Assembly (NCBI GenBank): GCA_030836185.1
Contig: JAURQH010000068.1
Span: 1-54,561, forward strand
Length of the DNA stretch: 54,561 nucleotides
Direction of reading: 5' to 3'
Source: Planctomycetota bacterium
GTDB lineage: Bacteria > Planctomycetota > Planctomycetia > Planctomycetales > Planctomycetaceae
In this document: piece by piece, positions 27,953 through 38,800 of the stretch
How positions within the stretch are numbered: the stretch's first letter is position 1
How the letters are laid out: each line of letters begins with the position of its first letter
Program-made: the position numbers and the translations under genes
Notes under the pieces: generated by a model
Told to the model about the DNA's origin: nothing
Database searches by the model: none
Seen by the model: the letters and a program-made list of their open reading frames with translations, nothing else

Positions 27953-28009
27953 ATGAGCACTGTTTATTACGATTATTTTTTTTGTCCTCAGCGAGATTCC
28001 TGGTTATGA
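27953..28009 (+). CDS. Possible 18-codon coupling leader
   Basis: An ATG one base after the NPCBM gene's TAA opens an 18-codon frame (MSTVYYDYFFCPQRDSWL) whose TGA overlaps the ATG of the S1C protease gene (ATGA, 28006-28009). The layout repeats that at 23602-23715: stop, one C, ATG, then ATGA. It may couple translation across the gap. It is so short that chance is a serious alternative. Confidence 0.25.
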   Translation: MSTVYYDYFFCPQRDSWL

Positions 28010-29754
28010 ATTCCAGAACCTATCGCATCAAAAACTTGCACCTTGTGGCAGTCGTCGTGTGGTCAGGGTTGTTCACAAACTCTCTCTACGCCATTGACCC
28101 TGCCGTCGTCGAGGCACAACAACGCCGAGTGGCCGTTGTGAACGAAGTCTCTCCGACGGTTGTTGCCATTTTTTCTGCAAGTGGTGAAGGGGGCGGTGGC
28201 TCTGGTGTTTTGATTTCTGCCGATGGATATGTCCTGTCGAATTATCACGTGACGAGTGGTGCTGGTGACTTCATGAAATGCGGATTGAATGACGGGAAGC
28301 TGTATGATGCCGTCATTGTGGGAATTGACCCCACAGGTGATGTTGCCTTGCTAAAGATGTTGGGACGAGATGATTTCCCCATTGCTAAAATTGGTGATAG
28401 CGATGCCTTGCATGCGGGTGATTGGGTGTACGCGATGGGGAATCCGTTTTTGTTAGCCACTGATTTTAAACCGACAGTGACATACGGCATTGTCAGTGGG
28501 GTTCATAGATACCAGTATCCCGCCGGAACGATTCTCGAATATACTGATTGCATCCAGACGGATAGTTCCATCAATCCGGGGAACTCGGGTGGGCCGTTAT
28601 TTAATGATGCAGGAGAACTCGTCGGTATTAACGGTCGGGGCTCGTTTGAAAAAAGAGGCCGCGTGAATTCGGGAGCCGGCTATGCCATCTCCATCAATCA
28701 GATCATGAACTTCCTTGGCCACCTCAAATCAGGTCGCATCGTCGATCATGCCACATTAGGAGCGACAGTGGCCTCAGTCTCTGATGGTTCTGTGGTGGTG
28801 GAGAGTATTCTGGAAGAGTCCGCCGCCTATCGCCGAGGACTCAGAGAAGGTGACGAAATTGTCTCTTTTGCCGGTCGACCCATTCGAAGCGTCAACCAGT
28901 ACAAAAACATTTTAGGAATCTATCCCAAAGGCTGGAAGTTACCTCTGGAATACCGCCGGAATCAGGAAAAGGAAACCGTTCAGGTCAGGCTGAGAGGCTT
29001 GCATGCTCAGTCAGAAATTATTCCCGGCCAGAAGAAAAAACCTCAACCACCTGGCAAAGAAGGCGCCCAGAAAAAAGCCCCTAAAGAGCCGGAAGTACCA
29101 GCAGAGTTCGCCAAGATATACGAAAAGAAAACGGGCTTTGCCAACTATCATTTCAATCAGCAAGAACAAAATCGTATTCTTGGTCGCCTCAATCAGTGGG
29201 GAGATTATGCGTCTCGTAACGGCCTTTGGAAAATCAGCGGCAAGGATCAAAAAGGAAACCCATTCAAGGTTGAACTGAGTAATGAGCAAGCGACGCTATC
29301 GTATGGCGGGAAGGTTTGGAAACAGTCCTTTGATGGATCAGAGTTGACGACCGATCCCCCTAATACCGGTGGATTGCTCGTTGCATTACATCATTTGCGG
29401 CTATTCATGACTCATCACGGGTTTCTGTTTTCGGAGTTCATGTATCTGGGAACCGAACCTCTTGACGGGCTCGGCAACCGTGTCGATGTTCTCACCAGCG
29501 AATTAACTTCGGTACAAAGTCGTTGGTATTTTAGTGACAAGGATCAGACATTTCTGGGTTTCGATACTCAGGTGAGACCCGATACTGATGAAGCGGAAAT
29601 CCGATTTTCCAAGCTGAAAGAGTTTGGCGAGTTGAAGTTCCCTTCACATTGGAGTGTCAGTAGCGGCGGGGCGAATTCCGTTGAGTGGATTATCGAATCC
29701 ATTCAACTCTCACCCGGCCCTAAACCAACCGGTAAACAAGTTACCTCTCGTTAA
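28006..29754 (+). CDS. S1C trypsin-like serine protease with one PDZ domain (catalytically intact)
   Basis: A 582-aa secreted HtrA/DegP-like protein. Signal peptide about 1-29, then an S1C protease domain with intact triad: H81 (LSNYHVTS), D112 (PTGDVALLK) and S194 (NPGNSGGPL). A PDZ domain spans about 250-335 (ILEESAAYRRGLREGDEIVS). The last 200 residues, after a Lys/Pro-rich linker, are an unrecognised domain. It probably degrades or refolds envelope proteins. It is the first of three tandem S1C/PDZ proteins; the next two have lost catalytic residues. ATG 28006 is chosen over an upstream TTG. Confidence 0.92.
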   Translation: MNSRTYRIKNLHLVAVVVWSGLFTNSLYAIDPAVVEAQQRRVAVVNEVSPTVVAIFSASGEGGGGSGVLISADGYVLSNYHVTSGAGDFMKCGLNDGKLYDAVIVGIDPTGDVALLKMLGRDDFPIAKIGDSDALHAGDWVYAMGNPFLLATDFKPTVTYGIVSGVHRYQYPAGTILEYTDCIQTDSSINPGNSGGPLFNDAGELVGINGRGSFEKRGRVNSGAGYAISINQIMNFLGHLKSGRIVDHATLGATVASVSDGSVVVESILEESAAYRRGLREGDEIVSFAGRPIRSVNQYKNILGIYPKGWKLPLEYRRNQEKETVQVRLRGLHAQSEIIPGQKKKPQPPGKEGAQKKAPKEPEVPAEFAKIYEKKTGFANYHFNQQEQNRILGRLNQWGDYASRNGLWKISGKDQKGNPFKVELSNEQATLSYGGKVWKQSFDGSELTTDPPNTGGLLVALHHLRLFMTHHGFLFSEFMYLGTEPLDGLGNRVDVLTSELTSVQSRWYFSDKDQTFLGFDTQVRPDTDEAEIRFSKLKEFGELKFPSHWSVSSGGANSVEWIIESIQLSPGPKPTGKQVTSR

Positions 29755-29776
29755 TTTTGAGAACTAGAGTCTCCTC

Positions 29777-30838
29777 ATGAATTGGGTCTTCGTACATTTA
29801 CTTCGCAAAACTCTCTGCTGCATCATCATTGCCGGAGGGATGAGCTTGTCGTGTGTGTCAACGGTTGCAAACGCCGATGATTCTCAAGCCGCCGTCCGGT
29901 CCATTCAATCACGTATGGTGAAAATATTCGGGGCAGGGGGGCTGCGAAATCTCTATTCCTATAGCACCGGATTTTTGGCGAGTCCTGATGGTCACATCGT
30001 GACAGTTTGGAGTCATGTTCTGGATCAGGATCGAGTCACTGTAATTCTCGCCAATGGGCGCAAAGAAACAGCCGTTGTTTTGGGGGCCGAGCCGCAACTC
30101 GACCTTGCCGTCTTGAAAATTGAACGGGAAGGCCTGCAATTGCCTTACTTCGATCTCGAGAATCATGCCTCGGCTGCTCCCGGAACGAGAGTTCTGGCTT
30201 TCAGTAACATGTTCAAAGTCGCCACGGGTGACGAACCTCTCTCAATTTTACATGGCGTGATCGCCGCCAAAACCAAATTGACCGCACGTCGCGGTGCTTA
30301 CGAAGTCCCCTATGATGGCCCAGTTTATATTATTGATGCGATTACGAATAACCCCGGAGCCGGTGGCGGACTCGTCACAAATACTCAAGGGGAATTGTTG
30401 GCGATGATTGGCAAAGAGTTGCGCAACAATGAATCAAATACGTGGATCAATTATGCGATGCCAATGTCTGAACTCACTCCCGTGATCAAGCAGATCATGA
30501 CGGGAGACTACGTTTCACAAGAAACCAAGCCAGACGGGGAAGATAATCCGTTACGTTATCAGCCGCTCGACTTTGGTTTACTGATGATCGCCGACGTCGT
30601 GTTTCGGACTCCAGCATTCATCGAAGTCGTCGATGCAAATTCTCTTGCAGAGGAGTTGGGACTGAAGCCGGGTGACTTAATATTGTTTGTGAATGACAAC
30701 TTGGTTCAATCTTGTCGCGAGTTACGTCAGGAATTCGGACGACTCGAGGCGGGCGACGATTTATCATTAACGATTCGACGAGATGACAAGCTGATGACAG
30801 TCGATGCGATTGTTCCCCGCAAAGTAAATGAAAATTAA
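29777..30838 (+). CDS. S1C/PDZ protein with missing catalytic serine (pseudoprotease)
   Basis: A 353-aa secreted S1C-fold protein. Signal peptide about 1-33 (ends ANA-D). His80 (VWSHVLD) and Asp109 (PQLDLAVLK) are kept, but the serine motif NPGNSGGPL of its neighbour reads NPGAGGGLV, so the nucleophile is Gly196. A PDZ domain follows at about 255-345 (LAEELGLKPGDLILFVNDN). It is therefore probably a peptide-binding or regulatory partner of the active protease encoded 22 nt upstream. Confidence 0.88.
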   Translation: MNWVFVHLLRKTLCCIIIAGGMSLSCVSTVANADDSQAAVRSIQSRMVKIFGAGGLRNLYSYSTGFLASPDGHIVTVWSHVLDQDRVTVILANGRKETAVVLGAEPQLDLAVLKIEREGLQLPYFDLENHASAAPGTRVLAFSNMFKVATGDEPLSILHGVIAAKTKLTARRGAYEVPYDGPVYIIDAITNNPGAGGGLVTNTQGELLAMIGKELRNNESNTWINYAMPMSELTPVIKQIMTGDYVSQETKPDGEDNPLRYQPLDFGLLMIADVVFRTPAFIEVVDANSLAEELGLKPGDLILFVNDNLVQSCRELRQEFGRLEAGDDLSLTIRRDDKLMTVDAIVPRKVNEN

Positions 30839-30878
30839 GCCTTGCTGATCTTGGCAATTCCCAACTCAGAGATTTCCT

Positions 30879-32858
30879 ATGAGCACCTTACGATTGTTGT
30901 TTCTTTTATGCTTCGTCACACTGCTGCCGAATTTCAGTCGTCATGTTGATGCTCAAAATTCTCCCTCACTTACTGAGTTGGAAGAACAAGCCTTCAAACA
31001 GGCTGTTGCCTTGGCGGAGCCCTCAATTGTGAGGATTCAGACCGTCGGGGGACTGGACCGCGTAGGCCGAATATTGACTAGCACGGGGCCGACAACAGGC
31101 CTGGTTGTCAGTGCTGATGGTTATATTATTTCGTCCGCGTTTAACTTCATTTCAAAACCGGCTTCCGTTCTTGTCGAATTCGCTGATGGTCGACGATTTC
31201 CGGCAGAAGTGATTGCCACTGATCGTTCTCGCATGCTGACATTGCTGAAAATTGAAGCCGATAATCTTCAACCTGCTGAAGCTGTGCCGGCCGATCAAAT
31301 TAAGGTTGGTCAATGGGGGGTTGCAGCCGGTCGAACCTATTCTCCTGAAATCCCGAATGTCTCAGTCGGTATCGTGAGTGCCATCAATCGTGTTTGGGGA
31401 AAAGCCATTCAGACCGATGCGAAAGTTTCTCCGGTCAACTACGGCGGTCCGCTTCTCAATATCGAAGGGAAAGTGATGGGAGTGCTCGTTCCTCTTTCTG
31501 CCTCTGCCAATACTGAGACTGCAGGTGTGGAGTGGTACGACTCGGGAATCGGTTTCGCGATTCCACTTGAAGATGTCTATCAAATGCTAGAGCGTTTGAA
31601 GGAAGGTGAGGATCTTCACCCTGGGCTGATGGGCGTGACATTTCGTCGTAATGATTTGATGGAGGGGGATTTGTTGATCGACATGGTGCGTCCTGACTCT
31701 CCCGCTTATCGAGCCGGGATGAGGCGAGGTGATGTGCTTCTCAGCGTTGATGACATTCCTCTCACTCGCGTTGGCCATCTGCGTTACGCCTTGGGAACTC
31801 ATTATGCGGGAGATGTTGTCCCTGTCACATTTCTTAAGAATCAAAAGAAGATCGAAACAACAATGGCGTTGGTGCAAACCCTGATCCCTTATGAATCAGG
31901 GTTTCTCGGGATCCTTCCTCAACGTCCTGAGTTGACCGCTCCTCGAAATGGCGTGGTGGTCAGGTATGTCTATAGCGAGAGTGCTGCTGAAGATGCCGGG
32001 ATCAAAAAGGATGACCGCATTGTGGCCTTTCAAGGGGAACCGGTGACTGATTATGAGAGTTTATGGACTCTGATTTCGCGCGAACGCCCCGAAAACGAAG
32101 TCTCAGTGACTTTTGAGCGAGGAGCGCTGAAAGAGACAGTCAAGCTGACATTGACCGGCACCACTGAGGAAATCCCCCTGGATCTGCTCGACGAGTTTAT
32201 TCCACCTCCTGCTGCCGATGAAGTGGATGAAGATCTGCCGACCGGTTTTACAACCATTCCTATGGAAGCCCACAATCACGAATACTGGACCTACATTCCC
32301 GCTGATTATAATCCCGCCTATCAATATGGATTGGTCGTCTGGATTCATCCGGGTGGCGACACAATGGAGGCTAGCATTGCTCAGGATTGGCAACGGTTTT
32401 GTGATCGGCGTGGAATCATACTGATTGGCCCGAAAGCGGCTAAAATTAATTCCTGGAATTTGAACGAAGCCGAGTTCATCAAAGATGCCGTTCTCGATAT
32501 TCAAACTCGCTACAACATCGATACGCAACGAGTGGCATTACATGGTTACGCATCGGGAGGAAGTTTTGCATTACACTTGGCGTTCAAGTATCGAGATCTG
32601 TTTCGAGCTGCGGCAATCGCAGCGGCTCCCATTACGGCGGCTCCTCCTGAGAATGATCCCGAAACGCGTTTTCAGGTGTATCTGACATGTGGTGAGGAAG
32701 ATGCAGTGCTACCAAAAGTCGAGGCCACACAGAAAATTATGGAAGCCCGAAAATTTCCCAGTGTCTTCAAGAAAGTCGAAGGGAGAGGTCACACTTATCC
32801 CACGTCGACAACGCTGGAAGAGATTGCGATTTGGTTGGATACTCTTGACCGATTGTGA
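30879..32858 (+). CDS. Inactive S1C domain, two PDZ domains and an alpha/beta-hydrolase domain
   Basis: A 659-aa secreted protein. Signal peptide about 1-25. The S1C domain (about 40-240) has lost all three catalytic residues by alignment with the 28006 protein: H to F88, D to M119, S to Y188 (SPVNYGGPL). PDZ-1 spans about 250-335 and PDZ-2 about 345-428. The C-terminal 200 residues form an alpha/beta-hydrolase (VVWIHPGG; YNIDTQRVALHGYASGG), with Asp608 and His638 in place, but the G-x-S-x-G elbow reads G-Y-A-S-G, so the nucleophile is Ala558. Both enzyme domains look inactive, which suggests a multi-domain binding protein. Confidence 0.88.
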   Translation: MSTLRLLFLLCFVTLLPNFSRHVDAQNSPSLTELEEQAFKQAVALAEPSIVRIQTVGGLDRVGRILTSTGPTTGLVVSADGYIISSAFNFISKPASVLVEFADGRRFPAEVIATDRSRMLTLLKIEADNLQPAEAVPADQIKVGQWGVAAGRTYSPEIPNVSVGIVSAINRVWGKAIQTDAKVSPVNYGGPLLNIEGKVMGVLVPLSASANTETAGVEWYDSGIGFAIPLEDVYQMLERLKEGEDLHPGLMGVTFRRNDLMEGDLLIDMVRPDSPAYRAGMRRGDVLLSVDDIPLTRVGHLRYALGTHYAGDVVPVTFLKNQKKIETTMALVQTLIPYESGFLGILPQRPELTAPRNGVVVRYVYSESAAEDAGIKKDDRIVAFQGEPVTDYESLWTLISRERPENEVSVTFERGALKETVKLTLTGTTEEIPLDLLDEFIPPPAADEVDEDLPTGFTTIPMEAHNHEYWTYIPADYNPAYQYGLVVWIHPGGDTMEASIAQDWQRFCDRRGIILIGPKAAKINSWNLNEAEFIKDAVLDIQTRYNIDTQRVALHGYASGGSFALHLAFKYRDLFRAAAIAAAPITAAPPENDPETRFQVYLTCGEEDAVLPKVEATQKIMEARKFPSVFKKVEGRGHTYPTSTTLEEIAIWLDTLDRL

Positions 32859-32877
32859 TTGGCGGGTGTCTGTTCAG

Positions 32878-35800
32878 TCAGACTTGTTGGCTTTGGCGTT
32901 TTATGGGTGTGCTCATCCAAACCACAACTGCGACTGCAAAAATGAGCATGCCAATCACGCTCAGTTCCAGAGCGGTCCACCAGATGAATCCGATCGCCAT
33001 CCAGGCATACACGCGATTCATGGCAATCCAGTCGGCTGTTTTTTTTCGGAAAATCCATAACATCAAGAGAATACCAATGAGCCCTGCGATGACTGCCAGT
33101 CCCCCCCGAAACCAGGTGCGAGAGATCCACCAGACTTTGTTTTTTTTCGCTTGCGGTGAAGCCACTGCATAAACCATTTGGCGATCTGGAAGGCCTGTGT
33201 TGGAAATCACCCCCGGCATCAAGTCGTGCCATAATAATTTTGTGTGTTCCGAGCGACTCTTCAAGCGTTCAGAAAGTTGTTCCCGGTAATCTGCTGGGAT
33301 CACGGCCAGCAGATCGTTCTGGGCTTTTTGAAATCGTCTTTGGAATGATTGGACCTGGGCATCCTCCAAAGAGTCTGTTCCGATTGTTCCTGCTGTGTCT
33401 TGTAGTAAACTTTCGAGTAACCATTCCAAATCTACTGGCAGCGTTTGAGGAGACTTTTCCTGTTCTTTGTCTTTCATCATTCGTAGGTATGATTCGAGGA
33501 GCGAAAGTCGAAATTCATATAGTGAGACTGGTGACATCCCGTGATGCATTGTCATCTTCAGTTCATTTTCTACCACCAAAATAATGCGTTGGTCTCGAAC
33601 ATTCACGTCAATCACTTCCGGCACAGGAATGTTTTGCTCCAAAAGGATCTGAGGCTCTGAAGGTTTAGTCTCTTCCCAGTCAATTAAAAATGACTGCCAG
33701 TCTCCAGAAGGATTCAGTTTCAGGGAGAGTTCTCCTCCCTCTGCGTCACGTTCAAAGTCAATTGGTTGGTTGTTTGCGCGAACGCTCTCGACCTTGATCG
33801 ACTGCGGTATATTCAACTGCAATTGTTCATGACCGCGCCCACGATAAACCAACCACCATTGGCCTCTCAAAGGTTTACCGGCTCTCACATCCACTCGCGC
33901 AATCAGTAATGGAACAATGGGAACTGCTTCGGGGTCGGAAAGTGCTGTTTTTTGAAGTTCGAGATCATCACACAGATATTCCCATGAGTCATAAGCTTGT
34001 GAGCCATTGGATGATTCGGGATTCGAGCGATTCGATAAACGACACTCCTGTTGCGGGGCCCAGCCATCAGAAAGGCGAAGAGAAACCCGATTCTGATAGA
34101 TGGCCTGTTCGGAAACGAAAGGCCAAGGCATCTTCCAAAGGTCAGTAGCTGGAGATGAGAGAGTTGATTTCAAGGTGATGGGCGTAAATCTCAGTTCCGG
34201 TGGAATCGTGATTTTTAATGTCCCCTCTTCGGTGATGTTTTTTTCAATCGTGGGGTCGTCATGATGGGGCGACGAAACTCGAAATCGAGGAACCCATTCC
34301 CCAGGGATGAATATTTCTAAAGCGTCAGAACTGTTCTCGGACGGAATTTCTGTCAGGGTGCAAACAACGTCGAAGTCTCCGTCCACCCTCTTTGAGAGCG
34401 TGAGATGACGTTTCAAAACTGGAGGGATGTTCTTTTTGCCGATCATGAGAACATTTGTGCCAACGACATCGTTTCGACGATCAATCAAATCAAAGAAAAG
34501 AGCTTCTTCAGAATGAGCGACTGAACCTGTAGAGGATTCTACCGAAGATGCCTTGGAAGAATCCTTCCAACGTACACTTCGAGATGGTGCCAGATAAATT
34601 TCGGCAATAGATTCCACATGGTCGCCACCCAAAAGTCGAATTTCGGGAAGCTGTAAAGTTTCTTCTTCGCTTTGCAAGTTCTGGTCATCCCCTAGCGGTA
34701 ATCGCGTACGAATGGTCACATCCTGAAAGCTATCTTCTGCTTTTCGAGAGAGTCTCAGCGTCAAGCGGCTGCCATCACGCGACCATCGATTCAGACGCTC
34801 TGCTTGATCTTCCTTGACATTGACAGATAAAATTTCGAGTCTTGGGTCTACCAGAAAGACATGTTCAAAAGCCGGTAAACGGGACGTTTGTATTTCGCCG
34901 TTCCAGTCCCACTCCAGAAACTGTTCTCCCACGGTGCCGGTCTCTTTGACCCATGCCTGTTTCTGTGGTTGTGATTCTGATTTTAAGTAGGAAAGAGTCG
35001 CACTCCCGGTGATCTCATAAGCGAACTGAGGTTTCTGCAGGCTGGCATCTTCAGGCCAGAGACTCAGAAATTCGTCAGCGGTGAGTGTTTGAAGTCCTTG
35101 GGTGGGAACTTCGAGGGTTGTGAGTGGTAGTTCGGGTGGAGACCACACCCCCACAGTCGCCAAACTTTCTTCAGTTTCAGAGAATGTCTGATTTTCAATT
35201 TTGTACGTATGAAGCTGTGGGATCTCGACACGAATTTCATCTTCATCTTCGACCGATAAAGGAACAACAAACTCTGCATCGATCAGAAATGGTGGAGACT
35301 CCACTTCGAGTGATTGTTCGAGATCAAACAAGAGGATTCTTTGATTGTCCTGCAAAAACTCTCTGGCTTGAAGAATATTTCCCGAGGTCACTTTCCGATA
35401 ATGGAAGTTTTTCGGGACTTCCCAACGAATTGTCGCGAGGGTTCCGGCTTTCAGTTCGTGCGCCACTCGAAAACGATAATTCAGGTGTGTTGGAAATGTA
35501 TCGACCGATATATGAGGGGTGAGAACGAGATGGGGACGGATGGCCTGAAGAGGTTCTGCTTCATCTGGTGATTGTGAATACCAGCTCATTAAGAGTGTGC
35601 GGGACATTCCCAAGTCTGCCGTGAAGGTCCGAGGGGCAGAATTGATGACGGCTCCTCGAGCCCCTGAAAAGTTTGCAATCGTAATTCCTTCGGCTGATTC
35701 GCAAGAGAACGTGCTATTATCTATTGCAGGAATACCCAATTCAAACTGTTTGATCGACTGCTGGATATTAATTGACGCATAAAGATTTAATTCAATCTCA

Positions 35801-38800
35801 ATTGTGCGAAATGGCTCTCTCTCTTTTCTGGTTTCACTTCTCGGACGGGGTGCTTTCAAGGGGGCTTCCAAAAATTTCGGATCGAGTTTTGGCAATGGGA
35901 TTTCCAACGCACCGGTCGAATTGATGGAAACGGAAACCGGTACTCCGCCAACAAGGCAACCATTCTCGCGTGCTAAATTGGCTCCCGTGATAGGGATGTT
36001 GACATACTCGATGACTTGAGTCTCGGGGACTTCAAGCTGAAAGATTGCTTTCAGATATGCCGGACCTTCTGCTGTCAAACGGCATTGATATTGGGCTCCT
36101 GTAAATAAGACTTCGCGTTGGTTTCTCGAGTTTTGAAAAATCGTGGATTGGCGTTGCGAGCTGCGGACATAAATTAATTCAGGAAGTTCTGTGTCGGGCT
36201 GATCGCCGGTGTAGGGAATGAGAAGATCGATGGTTTGTGGAACTTGGTCGGCTCGTGGTTGCGTTGAACCTGTTGACCAGAACAAGGGAATGAAACTGAT
36301 CATCAACGTGCCAATCGTCACATTCCGCATAGTGGTTGCTTCAGGACCTTGCATGGAATTGTGACGACTGCCGTCGAGTCGCCGTCGACCTAATAGGAAA
36401 ATACGCGGGAAAAAGATCGTCAGAATGAGCCCCGCACAGATGGCCCCCCAGAGCAATGACCAATCCTCAGGAATTCCAAAGCTCGTGATGACCATCGCAG
36501 AAACAAGCCAGGCTGCCGTTGTTGTACGGCCTTCCCAACGTGTGAGCCGCAATGATAAACCGAAAAAGAGAGTGAGGCAAAAAAGGCTCCAAGCAACTTG
36601 GCTTTGACGTGACTGAGACCAAACACTGACGGAAAGTATGGTGGGGATTCTGCGGGATTCAATAGTCTGTGTCACGGGGGAATCGAGCAGGGACTTGTCC
36701 TCAGCAGGTTTCGACGGAGACCACAGAGACTGCCATTGCTGAGAATCTAGCGGATTGAAAATCGCCTGAGTTGATGGACGCCCCAGAGGTCCAAACAGAC
36801 GCTGACTCCAATGGAGTGGTTTTTGGGGCGTTTGTAATGTGAGTTGATCATCGTATTGGTTGATTCTGCAATCTTCGGGTAATTTTAAGGTCCATTCGAA
36901 CCGACCATCGAATTCCTGAGATTGAGGAATGGGGAGATCGCACAAAAAATGCCCTCGTTTCCAATCCACCTGTGAGTGATACGATAGTTCAAGAGCACTT
37001 TCATCCTGCGTTTGTTGAAAATGGAAGATGGTCTCCCCGTTCTTATTGACGGTTCCCAAAATGACTTGGTCATTCACCGTTGCAGTGTGTTGTGACATTG
37101 CTTCGGGGAGGGTAAGAACAAGTCGATCCTGTCCGACATTAAGAGGCCATTTCAGTCGATGCAAGAATTGACTCGACGACGAAGAGGCAAGTCTGCTTTC
37201 CAGCTTCAACTTGAAACTCTGCGGAACAGAGGTTGGGGTTGGCTGTCCGAGTTTGAATTCCAATTGTGACTCGGCGGATTCGTACTCGGAATCCCAACTG
37301 TCGGAGAAAGTTGGGTTTAATTGATTGACTCTGGTGACCAGAATTTTATCTCGTTGGGAAACTCGTTGATCCAAAATCTGAACCCGTCCCCTAAGGTTGC
37401 CTTCGTAGAGAGGAACAGGAAGAATCGCTTCAATGATTCCGTTCGCCGGGAACTGACGAGACGCGATCAGGACTACTTTGTCAGACGAAATTGCTGGCTC
37501 AAAGGAAAAATCCCATTGCTTGATCTGGCTTTGTAATGCGTCTTCATGAGATTTGACTGGTAGGCACTGCACTTGGATGTTCGTGGAGCCTTGGAGGCTC
37601 CACTGCAATTGTTGCAGATTGACATTCGAGGATGTCTCGACCAGTAGGGACTTTTGTCGATCAGCATCAGGAGGAAGTGAGACTTCAATGTTTTCAGTGA
37701 CAACTGCCGCTCCCCGTTCATCCGATGCGACTGTGACTTGATCGAAGACTGTTAGAGAAGGGCTGACGGGTACTGACTGAATCGGAAGCACAGAAAATCC
37801 AGGTTTTGTCGATAACCAGACTTTTCTGCGATTCAGGTTTTCTGAAAGAACTGTTCCTGGCTTGGAAGTCGTGACCCAAGAGGGGATCTCGCTCCGGGAT
37901 AATTGTCTCCATCCGGTGAGACGACTATTCAAACTCGGGGATGTTGATTCAGCATCGATGATCAATGCCTGGATGCTGGGGATTTCACCCGTCATGCGGA
38001 CGGCGGGAATCACAGGAGAAATCGTTTCGCTTTGCGGACCGCGAAATGTCATTCGTAAATTCAGTGGTTGAGTACGACTGATGGCGACAGGCAACTCGAC
38101 TCGCAGTATTTTGCGACCGTTGGAGCGATCAATGGTCCATGGGAGGGCAGGGGAGATAAGCATGCTGGTTTCGTTATGGAATTCGATGGCAGTTGGCTCC
38201 CACTCGTTTGCGAGATCCATCCAGATCGAATAGAGACGGCCCGATGAAACTTGTCCCAGCAGATTGACATCGGCAACCCAGTACTGATCCACGACATCTA
38301 ATTGGCTGACAATTTGTGTTTCCAGGCGAGTAGGGGGTAACCCCAATCTGACATCAATTTCTCCCTCGGGTGAGTTACGTTGGAAGACCAGAGAACCGGC
38401 GCCGTTGGCATTGGTTGTGGCTGCCGTCTGGCGAAATCCTTCTCGTTCAATTGTTAGCAGCTCGAGGGGAGGGCTGACATTCAGAGTGACTAATTCCGAG
38501 AGAGAAAATGCCCCGGCGGGTAACAGTTTGGGAACTCTCCAGAGTTTTTCCTTCGTGTAATCGATGGTTCCAGAAATTCTCAAAGGACGACTGAGTCCTG
38601 TGACTGGATAAGGAAAGCTGACAGAGAGCGTCTGAGGCCTGTTGCGACTGACATTCCAACTGTTCAGGGGGATTCCTCCAAAGTCTATGGATTGGATCGA
38701 GAGATTATCGGGGACAGGGAACTGAATCGTTTTGATTTCGGCCCCCAGTGTTTCAATCAATAATTCTTGGCGGATCCGTGATTGATCGCGAGAAAGTGAC

